Positions 1-7,569 of a DNA stretch of 40,315 nucleotides are shown here, piece by piece. A program made the position numbers and the translations under genes. Position 1 is the stretch's first letter, and each line of letters starts with the position of its first letter. The DNA is from Pseudomonas fontis (GTDB taxonomy: Bacteria; Pseudomonadota; Gammaproteobacteria; Pseudomonadales; Pseudomonadaceae): assembly GCF_028656955.1 (NCBI RefSeq), contig NZ_JAMDGY010000089.1, positions 1 to 40,315 of the forward strand, given 5' to 3'. Under the pieces are notes generated by a model. That model was not told the DNA's origin. It saw nothing but the letters and a program-made list of their open reading frames with translations, and did no database searches.

Positions 1-2
1 TT

Positions 3-98
3 TGTAGCCGCTGCCGTCAGGCTGCGCTGGAGCCCGTGAGGGCTCCTAAAGGCGGCGCCTGCTATGCAGGCGAGCGCAGCCTGACGGCAGCGGCTACA
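3..98. repeat. 96-bp palindromic intergenic repeat, copy 1
   Basis: The outer 26 bases at 3-28 are the exact reverse complement of 73-98, so the element can fold into a long hairpin with a smaller internal GGCGCCTGC...GCAGGCG stem. A second copy of the same 96-bp length, with only a few mismatches, lies at 33328-33423. This is a REP/BIME-like dispersed repeat typical of Pseudomonas intergenic DNA; no coding potential is inferred. Confidence 0.85.
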
Positions 99-109
99 TA
101 GAAGCGATA

Positions 110-458
110 GACCGCAAAGCAAGAGCGAAGCGAATTGTGCTGTTGATTTTGATCTACCGGCCCCGTTACCAGAGGCTGAACGGAGGTGTCGTTAAACGGG
201 CAGGGGCGTAGCCCCCTTCGGCGTAGCCGAAGACGCGAGGCGTGCAAGTTGCGTAGCAACTTGTGTCCGCGGGCCCGTTTAACGGCACCGGAGTGAAGGG
301 ACCCGAAGCGAAGCGTAGGGCCGAATGGTGGGGCAAGAATTTTTGGTTACTTTTTTTTCGTCTGAAAAAAGTAGCCCGCCGTAAGGGCGGAAAGGTGACA
401 TCAAGTCCCTGCAAAAAATCGATATTCACCCCACCAAAAACAAGAGAGCGGGCCCAGC
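110..458. repeat. Gene-free repeat-rich stretch (composite Pseudomonas intergenic repeat)
   Basis: No convincing gene is seen here; the short open frames have no recognisable product. The stretch holds a 12-bp inverted repeat (CGTTAAACGGGC at 190-201 and its complement at 273-284) enclosing small stems such as AAGTTGCGTAGCAACTT. At about 341-395 there is a TTGGTTAC...CCCGCCGTAAGGGCGG block. A related block in the opposite orientation lies at 40253-40307, and both are near a GTTGATTT...CCGGCCCC string. It looks like a dispersed repeat family rather than a gene. Confidence 0.6.
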
Positions 459-1178
459 TCAATGACAGCACCCCCCTTTAACCTCCACCCCTTCATATTT
501 GTCATGATGCCGAACCCAATCCATGGTCCCTTCTTCGTCCCGACCTTTTGGCAGCAGATCGAGGAAGTTATACGTCCCTACCAGAATATCCAGCCCACGT
601 GCATAACTGGAATACGTATGAAAAACCGCCCCTGAGGCATCCCGATAGAACACACTCAAACCGGGTAGCTCAGTCTCATCGCCGCTATACGGCTCATAAT
701 TGTATTCAGCCTCCACGCCCCCAGGCGTCACCCCAAAATCCTGGTTGAACGAGGAGCCATGTGACGACACCCAGTCAAACCGCCACCCCATGCGCCGCTT
801 GAACGCTTGATACTCCGCGTAGGGCGCCCGCGAAACCGCCACCAACACCACATCTTTTTGCTTCAGGTGCAGGTTGGCCCCATCAAAATGGTCGGCCAGA
901 AACGAGCACCCAGGGCATCCTTCGGTCCATCCATCAGCAAACATGAAGTGATACACCAACAACTGACTGCGCCCGTTGAACAGCTCGCCCAGCGTCTTGC
1001 TGCCGTCGGCCGTCTGGAACCGGTAATCCGTGGTCACCTGAACCCAGGGCAGCGCGCGCCGGGCCGCGCTGAGCTCGTCACGTTGATGGGTAAAGGCCTT
1101 TTCGTGCAGCCACAGCTGGCGCCTGGCGCTCAGCCATTCACTGCGGGAAACCACCAGGGGTTTGCGATAGTTGTCCAT
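459..1178 (-). CDS. DUF899 family thioredoxin-like protein
   Basis: A protein of 239 residues that matches the DUF899 (predicted thioredoxin-like fold) family along its length. It has the family's WTEGCPGCSF segment, with a C88-P-G-C91 pair in the position of a thioredoxin CxxC, and the later blocks VSRAPYAEYQAFKRRMGW and DLLPKGRDE. Biochemical function is not established for the family; a redox role is inferred from the fold. I chose the ATG at 1178 (MDNYRKPLVVS) because AGGAA lies about 8 bases upstream and family members start near this point; a longer frame begins at 1241. The C-terminus ends in GGCCH, an extra cysteine pair. It is a single gene, divergent from the secretion locus to its right. 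Confidence 0.85.
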   Translation of the reverse strand: MDNYRKPLVVSRSEWLSARRQLWLHEKAFTHQRDELSAARRALPWVQVTTDYRFQTADGSKTLGELFNGRSQLLVYHFMFADGWTEGCPGCSFLADHFDGANLHLKQKDVVLVAVSRAPYAEYQAFKRRMGWRFDWVSSHGSSFNQDFGVTPGGVEAEYNYEPYSGDETELPGLSVFYRDASGAVFHTYSSYARGLDILVGTYNFLDLLPKGRDEEGTMDWVRHHDKYEGVEVKGGCCH

Positions 1179-1334
1179 GGTTGCGGTTCCTGCTTGGGTT
1201 GGGTCCTCTGGTCGTATCCTGCACCTGGATTTCGACAACACCCCCGTAAATAAACGCCAAAACCGATGAGCGGCCTACTTCCGCAGCGACAAAAACATTG
1301 ATAGCATCCGGCCACTTTTCGCGGAGCACAGATC

Positions 1335-1676
1335 GTGGCTCGACTTTCCTGCCTGTCGCCACGTTTGCTGGGTGTGGGCCTGGTACTGCTGATGGCCGGC
1401 TCCGGCGCCCTGGCCGGCAACACGCCGTGCTCTGGCAGCAAGGGCGGTATCGCCCGCTGCGACGGTGATCTGTTCCTGTGCAACGACGGCTCCATCAGTG
1501 GTTCAAAGAAAAGCTGCTCGGCGCAATCGGCTGGCAGCAATGCCCGGCCTGCGCTACAACCCTTGCAGGGCCGTGCCGACGGCTGTGCCTGTGGCACCGG
1601 GGCGTTCTGCACGGGGCCGCGTGGCGGTGTGTACTGCCTGACCCCTTCAGGCAACAAGAGTTACCGACGCCACTGA
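1335..1676 (+). CDS. Small secreted eight-cysteine protein of unknown function
   Basis: A 113-residue protein with a clear signal peptide (hydrophobic core LLGVGLVLLMAGSG, likely cleavage after SGALA near residue 27). The mature part is about 86 residues with eight cysteines, an even number compatible with four disulfides in the periplasm or outside. Two cysteine clusters (PCSGSKGGIARC...NDG...KKSC and GCACGTGAFCTGPRGGVYC) share a G/P-x-GG-x-x-C pattern and may be a degenerate duplication. The start is GTG with GGAG about 9 bases upstream. I do not recognise the family. It lies 76 bases upstream of the adaptor gene of the export locus in the same direction, so it may be co-transcribed as an accessory or small cargo; this is inference. 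Confidence 0.7.
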   Translation: MARLSCLSPRLLGVGLVLLMAGSGALAGNTPCSGSKGGIARCDGDLFLCNDGSISGSKKSCSAQSAGSNARPALQPLQGRADGCACGTGAFCTGPRGGVYCLTPSGNKSYRRH

Positions 1677-1752
1677 CCAACGGTGGTCAGGTTTGCGTCA
1701 ACGCGACCGATACATAATCCAAATAAACAGCAATAACAAAGGATGCACCGTG

Positions 1753-2514
1753 ATGAAGCAGGGAGCGTGGTGGGTGGCGTTGCTGATGGTCAGCAGCCTG
1801 TGTCAGGCCGCAACGGACGCCGATCCGCTGCTCGACGGTGCCACATCGACCGCCAGTGAAGTGCGTGGCGTGCTGCGCGCCCGCTCCCAGGCCGTGCTTG
1901 CCAGCGAACTGGCCGGCCGCGTGGTCGATATCCCCTACGCCGAAGGCCAGACCTTCAACAAGGGTGATGTGCTGGTGCGCTTCGATTGCAGCGCCTACCA
2001 GGCCCAGCAGAACGCCGCCAACGCCGCCGCCCGCGCGGCCCGCGAAGAGCTGCGCAACAAACAGCAACTGGCCGCCTTGAACTCGGTCGGGCGTTTCGAA
2101 GTGGCGCTGGCCGAAGCCCGCCAGGCCCAGTCCCAGGCCGAAGCCCAGGTCTACCAGGTGCAAGTCCAGCGCTGCCAGATCAAGGCGCCATTCGACGGCC
2201 AAGTGGTCACGCGCAAGGTCCAGGCCCACGAAAGCGTGGCCAGCGGCACGCCACTGCTGGAGATCGTCGACAACCGTTCGCTGGAAGTGCACCTGCTGGT
2301 GCCATCGCGCTGGCTCGGCAAGCTCAAGCCCGAACAGACCTTCAGCTTTGTCCCCGATGAAACCGGCAAGCCGCTTGATGCCGTGGTCAAGCGCCTGGGC
2401 GCACGCATCGATGAAGGCAGCCAGACCCTGCTGTTGATCGGCACCCTGCCGGCCAACAGCAGCGGCCTGCTTGCCGGCATGAGCGGCACCGCGCACTTCG
2501 CCGAGCAACCATGA
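1753..2514 (+). CDS. Periplasmic adaptor subunit (RND/HlyD membrane-fusion type)
   Basis: A 253-residue protein with a signal peptide (MKQGAWWVALLMVSSLCQA). It has the split lipoyl domain of membrane-fusion proteins: GRVVDIPYAEGQTFNKGDVL in the first half, APFDGQVVTRKVQAHESVASG in the second, and an alpha-hairpin rich in Ala, Gln and Glu between them. A short beta-barrel (residues about 175-245) follows. It is short for a full RND adaptor and looks like a minimal version. The ATG at 1753 has AAAGGA about 9 bases upstream; the open frame extends 20 codons further without a plausible start. Its stop overlaps the next start (ATGA), so it is translationally coupled to the GAF-HlyD gene. It probably bridges the inner-membrane HlyD/M50 components to the TolC-like channel encoded at 16731. 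Confidence 0.85.
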   Translation: MKQGAWWVALLMVSSLCQAATDADPLLDGATSTASEVRGVLRARSQAVLASELAGRVVDIPYAEGQTFNKGDVLVRFDCSAYQAQQNAANAAARAAREELRNKQQLAALNSVGRFEVALAEARQAQSQAEAQVYQVQVQRCQIKAPFDGQVVTRKVQAHESVASGTPLLEIVDNRSLEVHLLVPSRWLGKLKPEQTFSFVPDETGKPLDAVVKRLGARIDEGSQTLLLIGTLPANSSGLLAGMSGTAHFAEQP

Positions 2515-3830
2515 ACGCCCCCGTTCCCAATGCAATGGAGCAATTGCTCGCGCATTACCTGCGCCTGGAGCATCAGGCGCGCGCCGCGACGACGGTCGAG
2601 ACGCTTGGCTACAGCATGGTCAACGATGCCCAGCCGTTGTTCGCCTTCCGCCACGCCGCCCTGGTGATCGCCGGCAAGGTGCGCGCGCTGACCGGAATCA
2701 GCGTGGTCGAGCCGAACGCGCCGTTCGTGGCCTTCATCGAGCATGCGGCCGCGCAACTGGTACGCAGCGGTCGTTTCGGCGTGCCGGGGCCGGTTGATCC
2801 ACAAAGCCTTGACCAGACCAGCCGCGATGACTGGCAATCGCTGTCTGCGCCAGCCGCTTTCTGGTTGCCGCTCAAGGACCGCCAGGGCGAAGTGTTTGGC
2901 GGCCTGTGGCTGGCGCGCGACAACCCTTGGGTCGACGCCGAGCAAACCTTGCTCAGCCACCTGGGTGACTGCTACAGCCATGCCTGGCTGGCCTTGCAGC
3001 CGGGCAAACCCTGGCGCATCCGCTGGCCGGCGCGTACCCGCTGGGCGATTGCCGGTGCGGCGCTGCTGGTGCTGCTGGTGCCGGTGCGCCAGTCGGTGCT
3101 GGCGCCTGCCGAGGTGGTCCCGCGCAACGGCCAGGTAGTGGCGGCGCCGCTGGATGGCGTGGTCGCCGAGTTTCTGGTCAAGCCCAATCAACTGGTCACG
3201 CCGGGCCAGGTGCTGGTGCGCTTTGACGCTACCAGCCTGAAGGCTCAAGCCGATGTCGCTGAACGCACCCTCGGGGTTGCTGAGGCCGAGTTCAAGGCCA
3301 ATACCCAGCGTGCCTTCTCCGACAGTGAATCCAGCTCGCGGCTCGACCTGCTGGCGGCGCGCGTCGAGCAGAAGCGCGCCGAGCGCGACTATGCCCGCGA
3401 CCTGCTGGCCCGCTCCGAAGTGCGCGCCGAACGCGCCGGCATCGCCGTTTTCGCCGACGCCCAACGCTGGACCGGCAAGCCGGTACAGACCGGCGAGCGC
3501 CTGCTGGAAATCGCCGACCCGGCCCAGGCCGAGCTGCGCATCGAATTGCCGGTGGCCGATGCCATCAGCCTGGAGCCGGGCGCCGAAGTCGCCCTGTTCC
3601 TCGACAGCGACCCGTTGCACCGCCACAGCGCCGAGCTGGAACGTGCGGCCTATGAAGCGCAGAACACCCCGGCCGGCCAACTGGCTTATCGCCTGGATGC
3701 GCGCTTCGTTGAGGCCCCGCCACGGATCGGCCTGCGCGGCACGGCCAAGCTGTTTGGCCAGCGTGCGCCGCTGGCGCTCTACGTGTTGCGCCGGCCGCTG
3801 GCCGCTCTGCGTCAGACGGTTGGCCTGTGA
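2511..3830 (+). CDS. GAF-like / transmembrane / HlyD-type secretion protein
   Basis: A 439-residue inner-membrane protein in three parts. Residues about 30-160 look like a cytoplasmic GAF-type domain (FWLPLKDRQGEVFGGLWLAR, then a W-x-x-AEQTLLSHLG helix). One transmembrane helix lies at about 178-193 (AGAALLVLLVPV). The periplasmic remainder has a lipoyl motif (APLDGVVAEFLVKPNQLVTP, about 212-231), a coiled-coil hairpin to about 310, and the returning strand AGIAVFADAQRW. The HlyD architecture suits a type I-like adaptor, but a sensory-type domain on the cytoplasmic side is unusual and might bind cargo or a small molecule. It overlaps its neighbours on both sides (ATGA at 2511-2514, TGATG at 3828-3832), so the three genes form a tightly coupled export operon. 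Confidence 0.85.
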   Translation: MNAPVPNAMEQLLAHYLRLEHQARAATTVETLGYSMVNDAQPLFAFRHAALVIAGKVRALTGISVVEPNAPFVAFIEHAAAQLVRSGRFGVPGPVDPQSLDQTSRDDWQSLSAPAAFWLPLKDRQGEVFGGLWLARDNPWVDAEQTLLSHLGDCYSHAWLALQPGKPWRIRWPARTRWAIAGAALLVLLVPVRQSVLAPAEVVPRNGQVVAAPLDGVVAEFLVKPNQLVTPGQVLVRFDATSLKAQADVAERTLGVAEAEFKANTQRAFSDSESSSRLDLLAARVEQKRAERDYARDLLARSEVRAERAGIAVFADAQRWTGKPVQTGERLLEIADPAQAELRIELPVADAISLEPGAEVALFLDSDPLHRHSAELERAAYEAQNTPAGQLAYRLDARFVEAPPRIGLRGTAKLFGQRAPLALYVLRRPLAALRQTVGL

Positions 3831-5926
3831 TGCTGCCGGCGCTGCGCCCGGACCTGCAACTGTCGCCCGGTGCGCCAGCGCTGGACGGTGCGCCGCAATG
3901 GACGCTGGCCGACCCGCTGCGCGGGCGCTATTTCAAGCTCGGTGCACCGGCCATGCGCCTGCTCCGGCACTGGGCGCTGGGCGACCCGGCGCGGGTACTG
4001 GCGGCAGCCAACCGCGAGCCGGGCGTTCCCTTGCCAGTGGCAGCCATCGAGGAATTGCTGCGGTTCCTGCGCGGGCATGACCTGGTGGCCGCGACCGATG
4101 CCGAGCAGCGCGCCGGGTACGCCGACAAGGCTGCCAGCCAGCGCCAGGGCCTGTGGACCCAGTTGCTGCACAAATACCTGTTCTTCCGTATTCCGCTGTG
4201 GCGCCCGGATGCCTTCCTCAACCGCACCTGGCCCTGGCTGGAGCGCTTCGGCCCAGGCCTGCTGCGCTATGGCTTGCCGGCGGTGCTGTGCCTGGGGTTG
4301 TTTCTGGTGTTGCGTGACTGGCAGCGCTTTCTGGCGACCTTCCCACACCTGCTGAGCCTCGGCGGCGCTGCAGCGTTTGCCATCGCCCTGGGGTTTGCCA
4401 AGCTGTGCCACGAATTCGGCCATGCCTACATGGCCAAGCGCGCCGGCTGCCGGGTGCCGAGCATGGGCCTGGCGTTCATGGTGCTGCTGCCGATGCTCTA
4501 CACCGACGTCAGTGACGCCTGGCGCGTGCAAGACCGGCGCACCCGCCTGCTGATCGGCGCCGGCGGCGTGCTCGCCGAACTGCTGCTGGCCTGCATTGCC
4601 CTGCTGGCCTGGTCGCTGTTGCCGGACGGGGCAGGGCGCACCGCAGCCTTCATGCTCGCCAGTGCCACCTGGATCACCACGCTGGCGATCAACCTCAACC
4701 CGTTGATGCGCTTTGACGGCTACTTCCTGCTCAGCGACCTGTGGGCCGTCGACAACCTGCAAGGCCGCGCTTTCGCCCTGTGCCGCTGGCGCCTGCGCGA
4801 GGCGCTGTTCGGCTATGGTGAAGCCGCGCCGGAACCCTGGCCAGCCAAGGAGCGCCGGCGCCTGCTGATCTGGGGCTACGCCTCGTGGATCTGGCGCGCG
4901 ATCCTGTTTTTCGGTATCGCCCTGGCGGTCTATCACTTGTTCTTCAAGGCCCTGGGCATCTTTTTGATGTTGGTGGAGCTGACCTGGTTTATCGCCTTGC
5001 CGATCTGGCGCGAAGGTGCGCACTGGTGGCAACAACGCGAACGCGCCCAGCCACGCAAGGTGCTGTGGCTCGGCCTTGGCCTGGCGGCGCTGCTGGCGCT
5101 GTTGCTGGTGCCATGGCGCAGCGATGTCGAGGTGCCGGCAATGTTGGAGGCCTCGAAAGTCAGCGCCCTGCATGCGCCAACCGCCGCACGGATTCGTGAA
5201 GTGCGGGTGAAGGACGGCCAGCACGTCGCCCAGGACGAACTGCTGTTGGTGCTGGAGTCGCCTGACCTGGATTCACGCCTGCAGATTGTCCGTCGCGAAA
5301 TCGAGATCTTGCAGCTGCAATTGCGCCGTCAGGCGGCGCGCAGCGAGACGGCGGCCGACAGCGGCATCCTTGAGCAGCGCCTGGCCGAGGCCGTGGCGGA
5401 ATACCGTGGGCTGGTGGCCCAGCGCGAACGCCTCAACTTGCGCGCCCCGCATGCCGGGGTGGTGCGCGATCTGGCCACGGGCCTCGCGCCCGGGCGCTGG
5501 ATCGCCGCGCAACTGCCGCTGGCGATAGTGGCTGAAGAGGGCGTGCGGCTGCGCGGCTACCTGACTGAATCGGAGCTGTGGCGCGTCGAGCCTGGCGCAC
5601 GCGGGCATTTTGTGGCGGATGATCCGCTGCGCGACTCCCTGCGCGTGAGCCTCAGCGACGTCGACACCACCGGGGTCGCCGCGATTGATCACGAAGCCCT
5701 GGTTTCCGAGCATCAGGGGCCCATTGCGATACGCCGTGACGAGCAACGCCGGGCGCAGCCGATACAGGCGCAATATGGCGCACGATTCGTGCTCGAAAAT
5801 GGTGCGCAAACCACGGTTTCGCGCCCTGTTCGCGGGCTTGTGGTGCTCGAAGGCAAGGGTGAGTCGCTTTTAGGATCCGCCTGGCGACGGATGGCCGCAT
5901 TAGGTGTACGAGAAAGCGGATTTTGA
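3830..5926 (+). CDS. M50 (site-2-protease-like) metalloprotease fused to a HlyD domain
   Basis: A polytopic inner-membrane protein of 698 residues. The M50 zinc site is intact: HEFGH at 194-198 within a transmembrane segment, and a distal NPLMRFDGY motif at 290-298 that would supply the third ligand (Asp296). Further hydrophobic segments follow up to about residue 430. The C-terminal third is periplasmic and adaptor-like, with a lipoyl half (APTAARIREVRVKDGQHVAQ), a coiled coil at about 460-510, and the second half LRAPHAGVVRDLATGLAPGR. S2P-type enzymes cut substrates in or near the membrane, and the fused adaptor suggests that this one works on or with exported cargo. The ATG at 3830 overlaps the preceding stop (TGATG). 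No ABC ATPase is encoded nearby, so this protein may take the inner-membrane place of the exporter; that is inference. Confidence 0.88.
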   Translation: MLPALRPDLQLSPGAPALDGAPQWTLADPLRGRYFKLGAPAMRLLRHWALGDPARVLAAANREPGVPLPVAAIEELLRFLRGHDLVAATDAEQRAGYADKAASQRQGLWTQLLHKYLFFRIPLWRPDAFLNRTWPWLERFGPGLLRYGLPAVLCLGLFLVLRDWQRFLATFPHLLSLGGAAAFAIALGFAKLCHEFGHAYMAKRAGCRVPSMGLAFMVLLPMLYTDVSDAWRVQDRRTRLLIGAGGVLAELLLACIALLAWSLLPDGAGRTAAFMLASATWITTLAINLNPLMRFDGYFLLSDLWAVDNLQGRAFALCRWRLREALFGYGEAAPEPWPAKERRRLLIWGYASWIWRAILFFGIALAVYHLFFKALGIFLMLVELTWFIALPIWREGAHWWQQRERAQPRKVLWLGLGLAALLALLLVPWRSDVEVPAMLEASKVSALHAPTAARIREVRVKDGQHVAQDELLLVLESPDLDSRLQIVRREIEILQLQLRRQAARSETAADSGILEQRLAEAVAEYRGLVAQRERLNLRAPHAGVVRDLATGLAPGRWIAAQLPLAIVAEEGVRLRGYLTESELWRVEPGARGHFVADDPLRDSLRVSLSDVDTTGVAAIDHEALVSEHQGPIAIRRDEQRRAQPIQAQYGARFVLENGAQTTVSRPVRGLVVLEGKGESLLGSAWRRMAALGVRESGF

Positions 5927-5970
5927 TGGTGCGATTGTAAGACAAGTGGAATAAGATGCCATCACAATGA

Positions 5971-5989
5971 TCTCACGCCAGCCGTGAGA
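5971..5989. other. Short inverted repeat upstream of the GNAT gene
   Basis: TCTCACG-CCAGC-CGTGAGA forms a perfect 7-bp stem with a 5-base loop. No run of T follows, so it is not a convincing intrinsic terminator. It lies in the 114-base gap between the M50-HlyD gene and the GNAT gene and could be an operator or an RNA processing hairpin. Confidence 0.4.
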
Positions 5990-6040
5990 CATTCGGGCGC
6001 ACGGATCAACGCAACGCTGCATGCAGGGACGCTATAAAAC

Positions 6041-6544
6041 ATGACCATCCCCGGTTTGAGTTTTCGCCCGACCAGCCAAGGCGACATGGCCTTCCTGCAA
6101 CATTTATATGCAACCACCCGCGCGGCCGAAATGAGCCACAGCGGCTGGCCCGCCGCACAGATCGACGAATTTCTCACCCAGCAGTTCAATGCCCAGCACC
6201 AGTACTACCAGGCACACTTCCCGGACGGGGAGTTCTGGTTGATCGAGCGTGAGGGCCAGGCCATTGGCCGGCTGTACCTGTTCTGGGGCAAGACCGCACT
6301 CAACCTGATCGATATTGCGCTGCTGCCCGCCTGCTGCGGCCAGGGTCTTGGTTCGCGAATCATTCAAACGCTGGTGCAGCGTGCACATGCATGCGGGCTG
6401 GCGATTGAGTTGTCGGTGGAATATTACAACCCGGCGCAGCGGCTCTACGCCCGTCTCGGTTTCCTGCCAATCGCCGACTCGGGGGTTTACCGCCGCCTGC
6501 GCCGCGAAGCCGCTACGCCTGAACTGTTGGCCGTGGAGGCCTGA
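6041..6544 (+). CDS. GNAT family N-acetyltransferase
   Basis: A 167-residue protein with the GNAT fold: N-terminal LSFRPTSQGDMAFLQHLYA, central beta-strand FWLIEREGQAIGRLYLFW, acetyl-CoA loop around C99-G-Q-G-L-G104, and the C-terminal YNPAQRLYARLGFLPI block. The usual first Arg/Gln of the R-G-x-G-x-G loop is a cysteine here, but the glycines are kept. Substrate is unknown. It overlaps the next gene (TGATG at 6542-6546) and is followed by a DUF6916 protein and a collar-domain protein, so its target may be a protein of this locus. This is inferred from linkage only. Confidence 0.85.
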   Translation: MTIPGLSFRPTSQGDMAFLQHLYATTRAAEMSHSGWPAAQIDEFLTQQFNAQHQYYQAHFPDGEFWLIEREGQAIGRLYLFWGKTALNLIDIALLPACCGQGLGSRIIQTLVQRAHACGLAIELSVEYYNPAQRLYARLGFLPIADSGVYRRLRREAATPELLAVEA

Positions 6545-6888
6545 TGACTGAACCTTGCGTTTTCCTGATGCCAACCTTTGCCGAGCTGCAAGACGCCGAT
6601 GCTGGTGCGTTCGCGCTGTCCCTGGACCCGCAGACACGCGTGCCGATCGAGCGGGTGCGGCTTGATCAAGGTGTGGCCATGAGCGCTCGCCACGAATGTT
6701 TCTCGGTGTGTTTCGCCTTGCCGGCTGGCCTGTCGCTGGATCAGGCCGTCTACCGCGTGTTCGGCCCGGCGCAACAGGAGTGGGTGATGATGATGACGCC
6801 CGTTATGCCCGAACCGGATGGCCGCTACGTGCTGCAAGCAGTGGTACACCGCGAATGCGCGGCTGCGCCAGCGCCGATCGTTGCCTGA
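6544..6888 (+). CDS. DUF6916-like small protein
   Basis: A 114-residue soluble protein with no signal peptide. The pattern of a short beta-rich domain, FSVCFALPAG followed by LDQAVYRVFGP and a late YVLQAVVHR strand, resembles the DUF6916 family, which I recall being found beside microcystin-dependent (collar-domain) proteins. Function is unknown. It is translationally coupled to the GNAT gene upstream and lies 49 bases upstream of the collar-domain gene. The link to the collar protein supports the family call more than any single motif does. Confidence 0.6.
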   Translation: MTEPCVFLMPTFAELQDADAGAFALSLDPQTRVPIERVRLDQGVAMSARHECFSVCFALPAGLSLDQAVYRVFGPAQQEWVMMMTPVMPEPDGRYVLQAVVHRECAAAPAPIVA

Positions 6889-6937
6889 ATACGTCGTACC
6901 TCATCTGTTTACATAACCAAAGTAAAGGTAGTGCCAC

Positions 6938-7474
6938 ATGTCTGAACCATTTGTCGGTGAGATCAAGATGTTCGGCGGTAACTTCGCGCCTTACCAGTAC
7001 GCACTCTGTAACGGCCAGATTATGCCGATCCAGCAGAACCAGGCGTTGTTTACAATTTTAGGCACCTCCTTTGGTGGCAATGGTCAGACCAACTTCGCGC
7101 TGCCAGACCTGCGTGGTCGGGCGCCTATGCATGTTGGACAGTCGCCTGGCGCCAACAATATCAACCTCGGCGAATCGGGTGGCACGCCGTCGACGACGAT
7201 GAGCGTCAACCAGATGCCTAACCATTCTCACCCGATCATGGTGTCAACCGGCGGCGCCAGTGCCGACAAAGGCTCAAGCGCCCTGATGTTGGCGCAGAGC
7301 GCCACCAGCGACCTGACGCCCGTGAATATTTATGGTGCGGCAAGCACCAATGTCGCGCTTGCTGCACAGTCCTGCGGCGCGGTGGGTGGCAACCTGCCTT
7401 TTTCGATCCAGAGCCCGTACCTGGGCATCAACATGATCATCGCCTTGTATGGCATTTTCCCATCGCGTAACTGA
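6938..7474 (+). CDS. Phage tail collar domain protein (MdpB-like)
   Basis: A 178-residue protein that matches microcystin-dependent/tail-collar proteins. It starts MSEPFVGEIKMFGGNFAP, continues with the hallmark ALCNGQIMPIQQNQALF, and has FALPDLRGRAPMH and NQMPNHSHPI before an aromatic C-terminal strand (YLGINMIIALYGIFPSRN). In phages the collar domain forms trimers in tail fibres; chromosomal stand-alone copies of this type are common in Pseudomonas and are not in themselves phage remnants. There is no classical signal peptide. It has its own AAAGGTAG ribosome binding site and precedes the giant surface protein by 95 bases. It may be an accessory or a co-exported surface component. Confidence 0.88.
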   Translation: MSEPFVGEIKMFGGNFAPYQYALCNGQIMPIQQNQALFTILGTSFGGNGQTNFALPDLRGRAPMHVGQSPGANNINLGESGGTPSTTMSVNQMPNHSHPIMVSTGGASADKGSSALMLAQSATSDLTPVNIYGAASTNVALAAQSCGAVGGNLPFSIQSPYLGINMIIALYGIFPSRN

Positions 7475-7483
7475 TTGACCAAC

Positions 7484-7516
7484 GGCACGGTGGCGCGCTT
7501 GTCGCGCACCGTTGCC
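7484..7516 (+). other. GC-rich hairpin between collar and adhesin genes
   Basis: GGCACGGTGGCGCG and CGCGCACCGTTGCC pair with small bulges around a CTTGT loop. There is no T-tract after it, so it is more likely an RNA processing or stability element, or a weak attenuator, separating the small upstream genes from the 9-kb adhesin message. Confidence 0.4.
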
Positions 7517-7569
7517 ACACCGTTCCAGTCGGCAACCAGAGCGACAACCCGCACAGCGTGAGGTGCAAC

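Noticed and set aside
3812..5224. A 470-codon minus-strand open frame opposite the M50-HlyD gene
   Set aside because: Low-complexity Gln/Arg/Ala-rich translation typical of a shadow frame; the plus-strand gene has a clear zinc protease motif.
6938..7474. Prophage remnant suggested by the tail collar domain
   Set aside because: No other phage gene, integrase or attachment site is nearby; stand-alone collar proteins of the MdpB type are common chromosomal genes.
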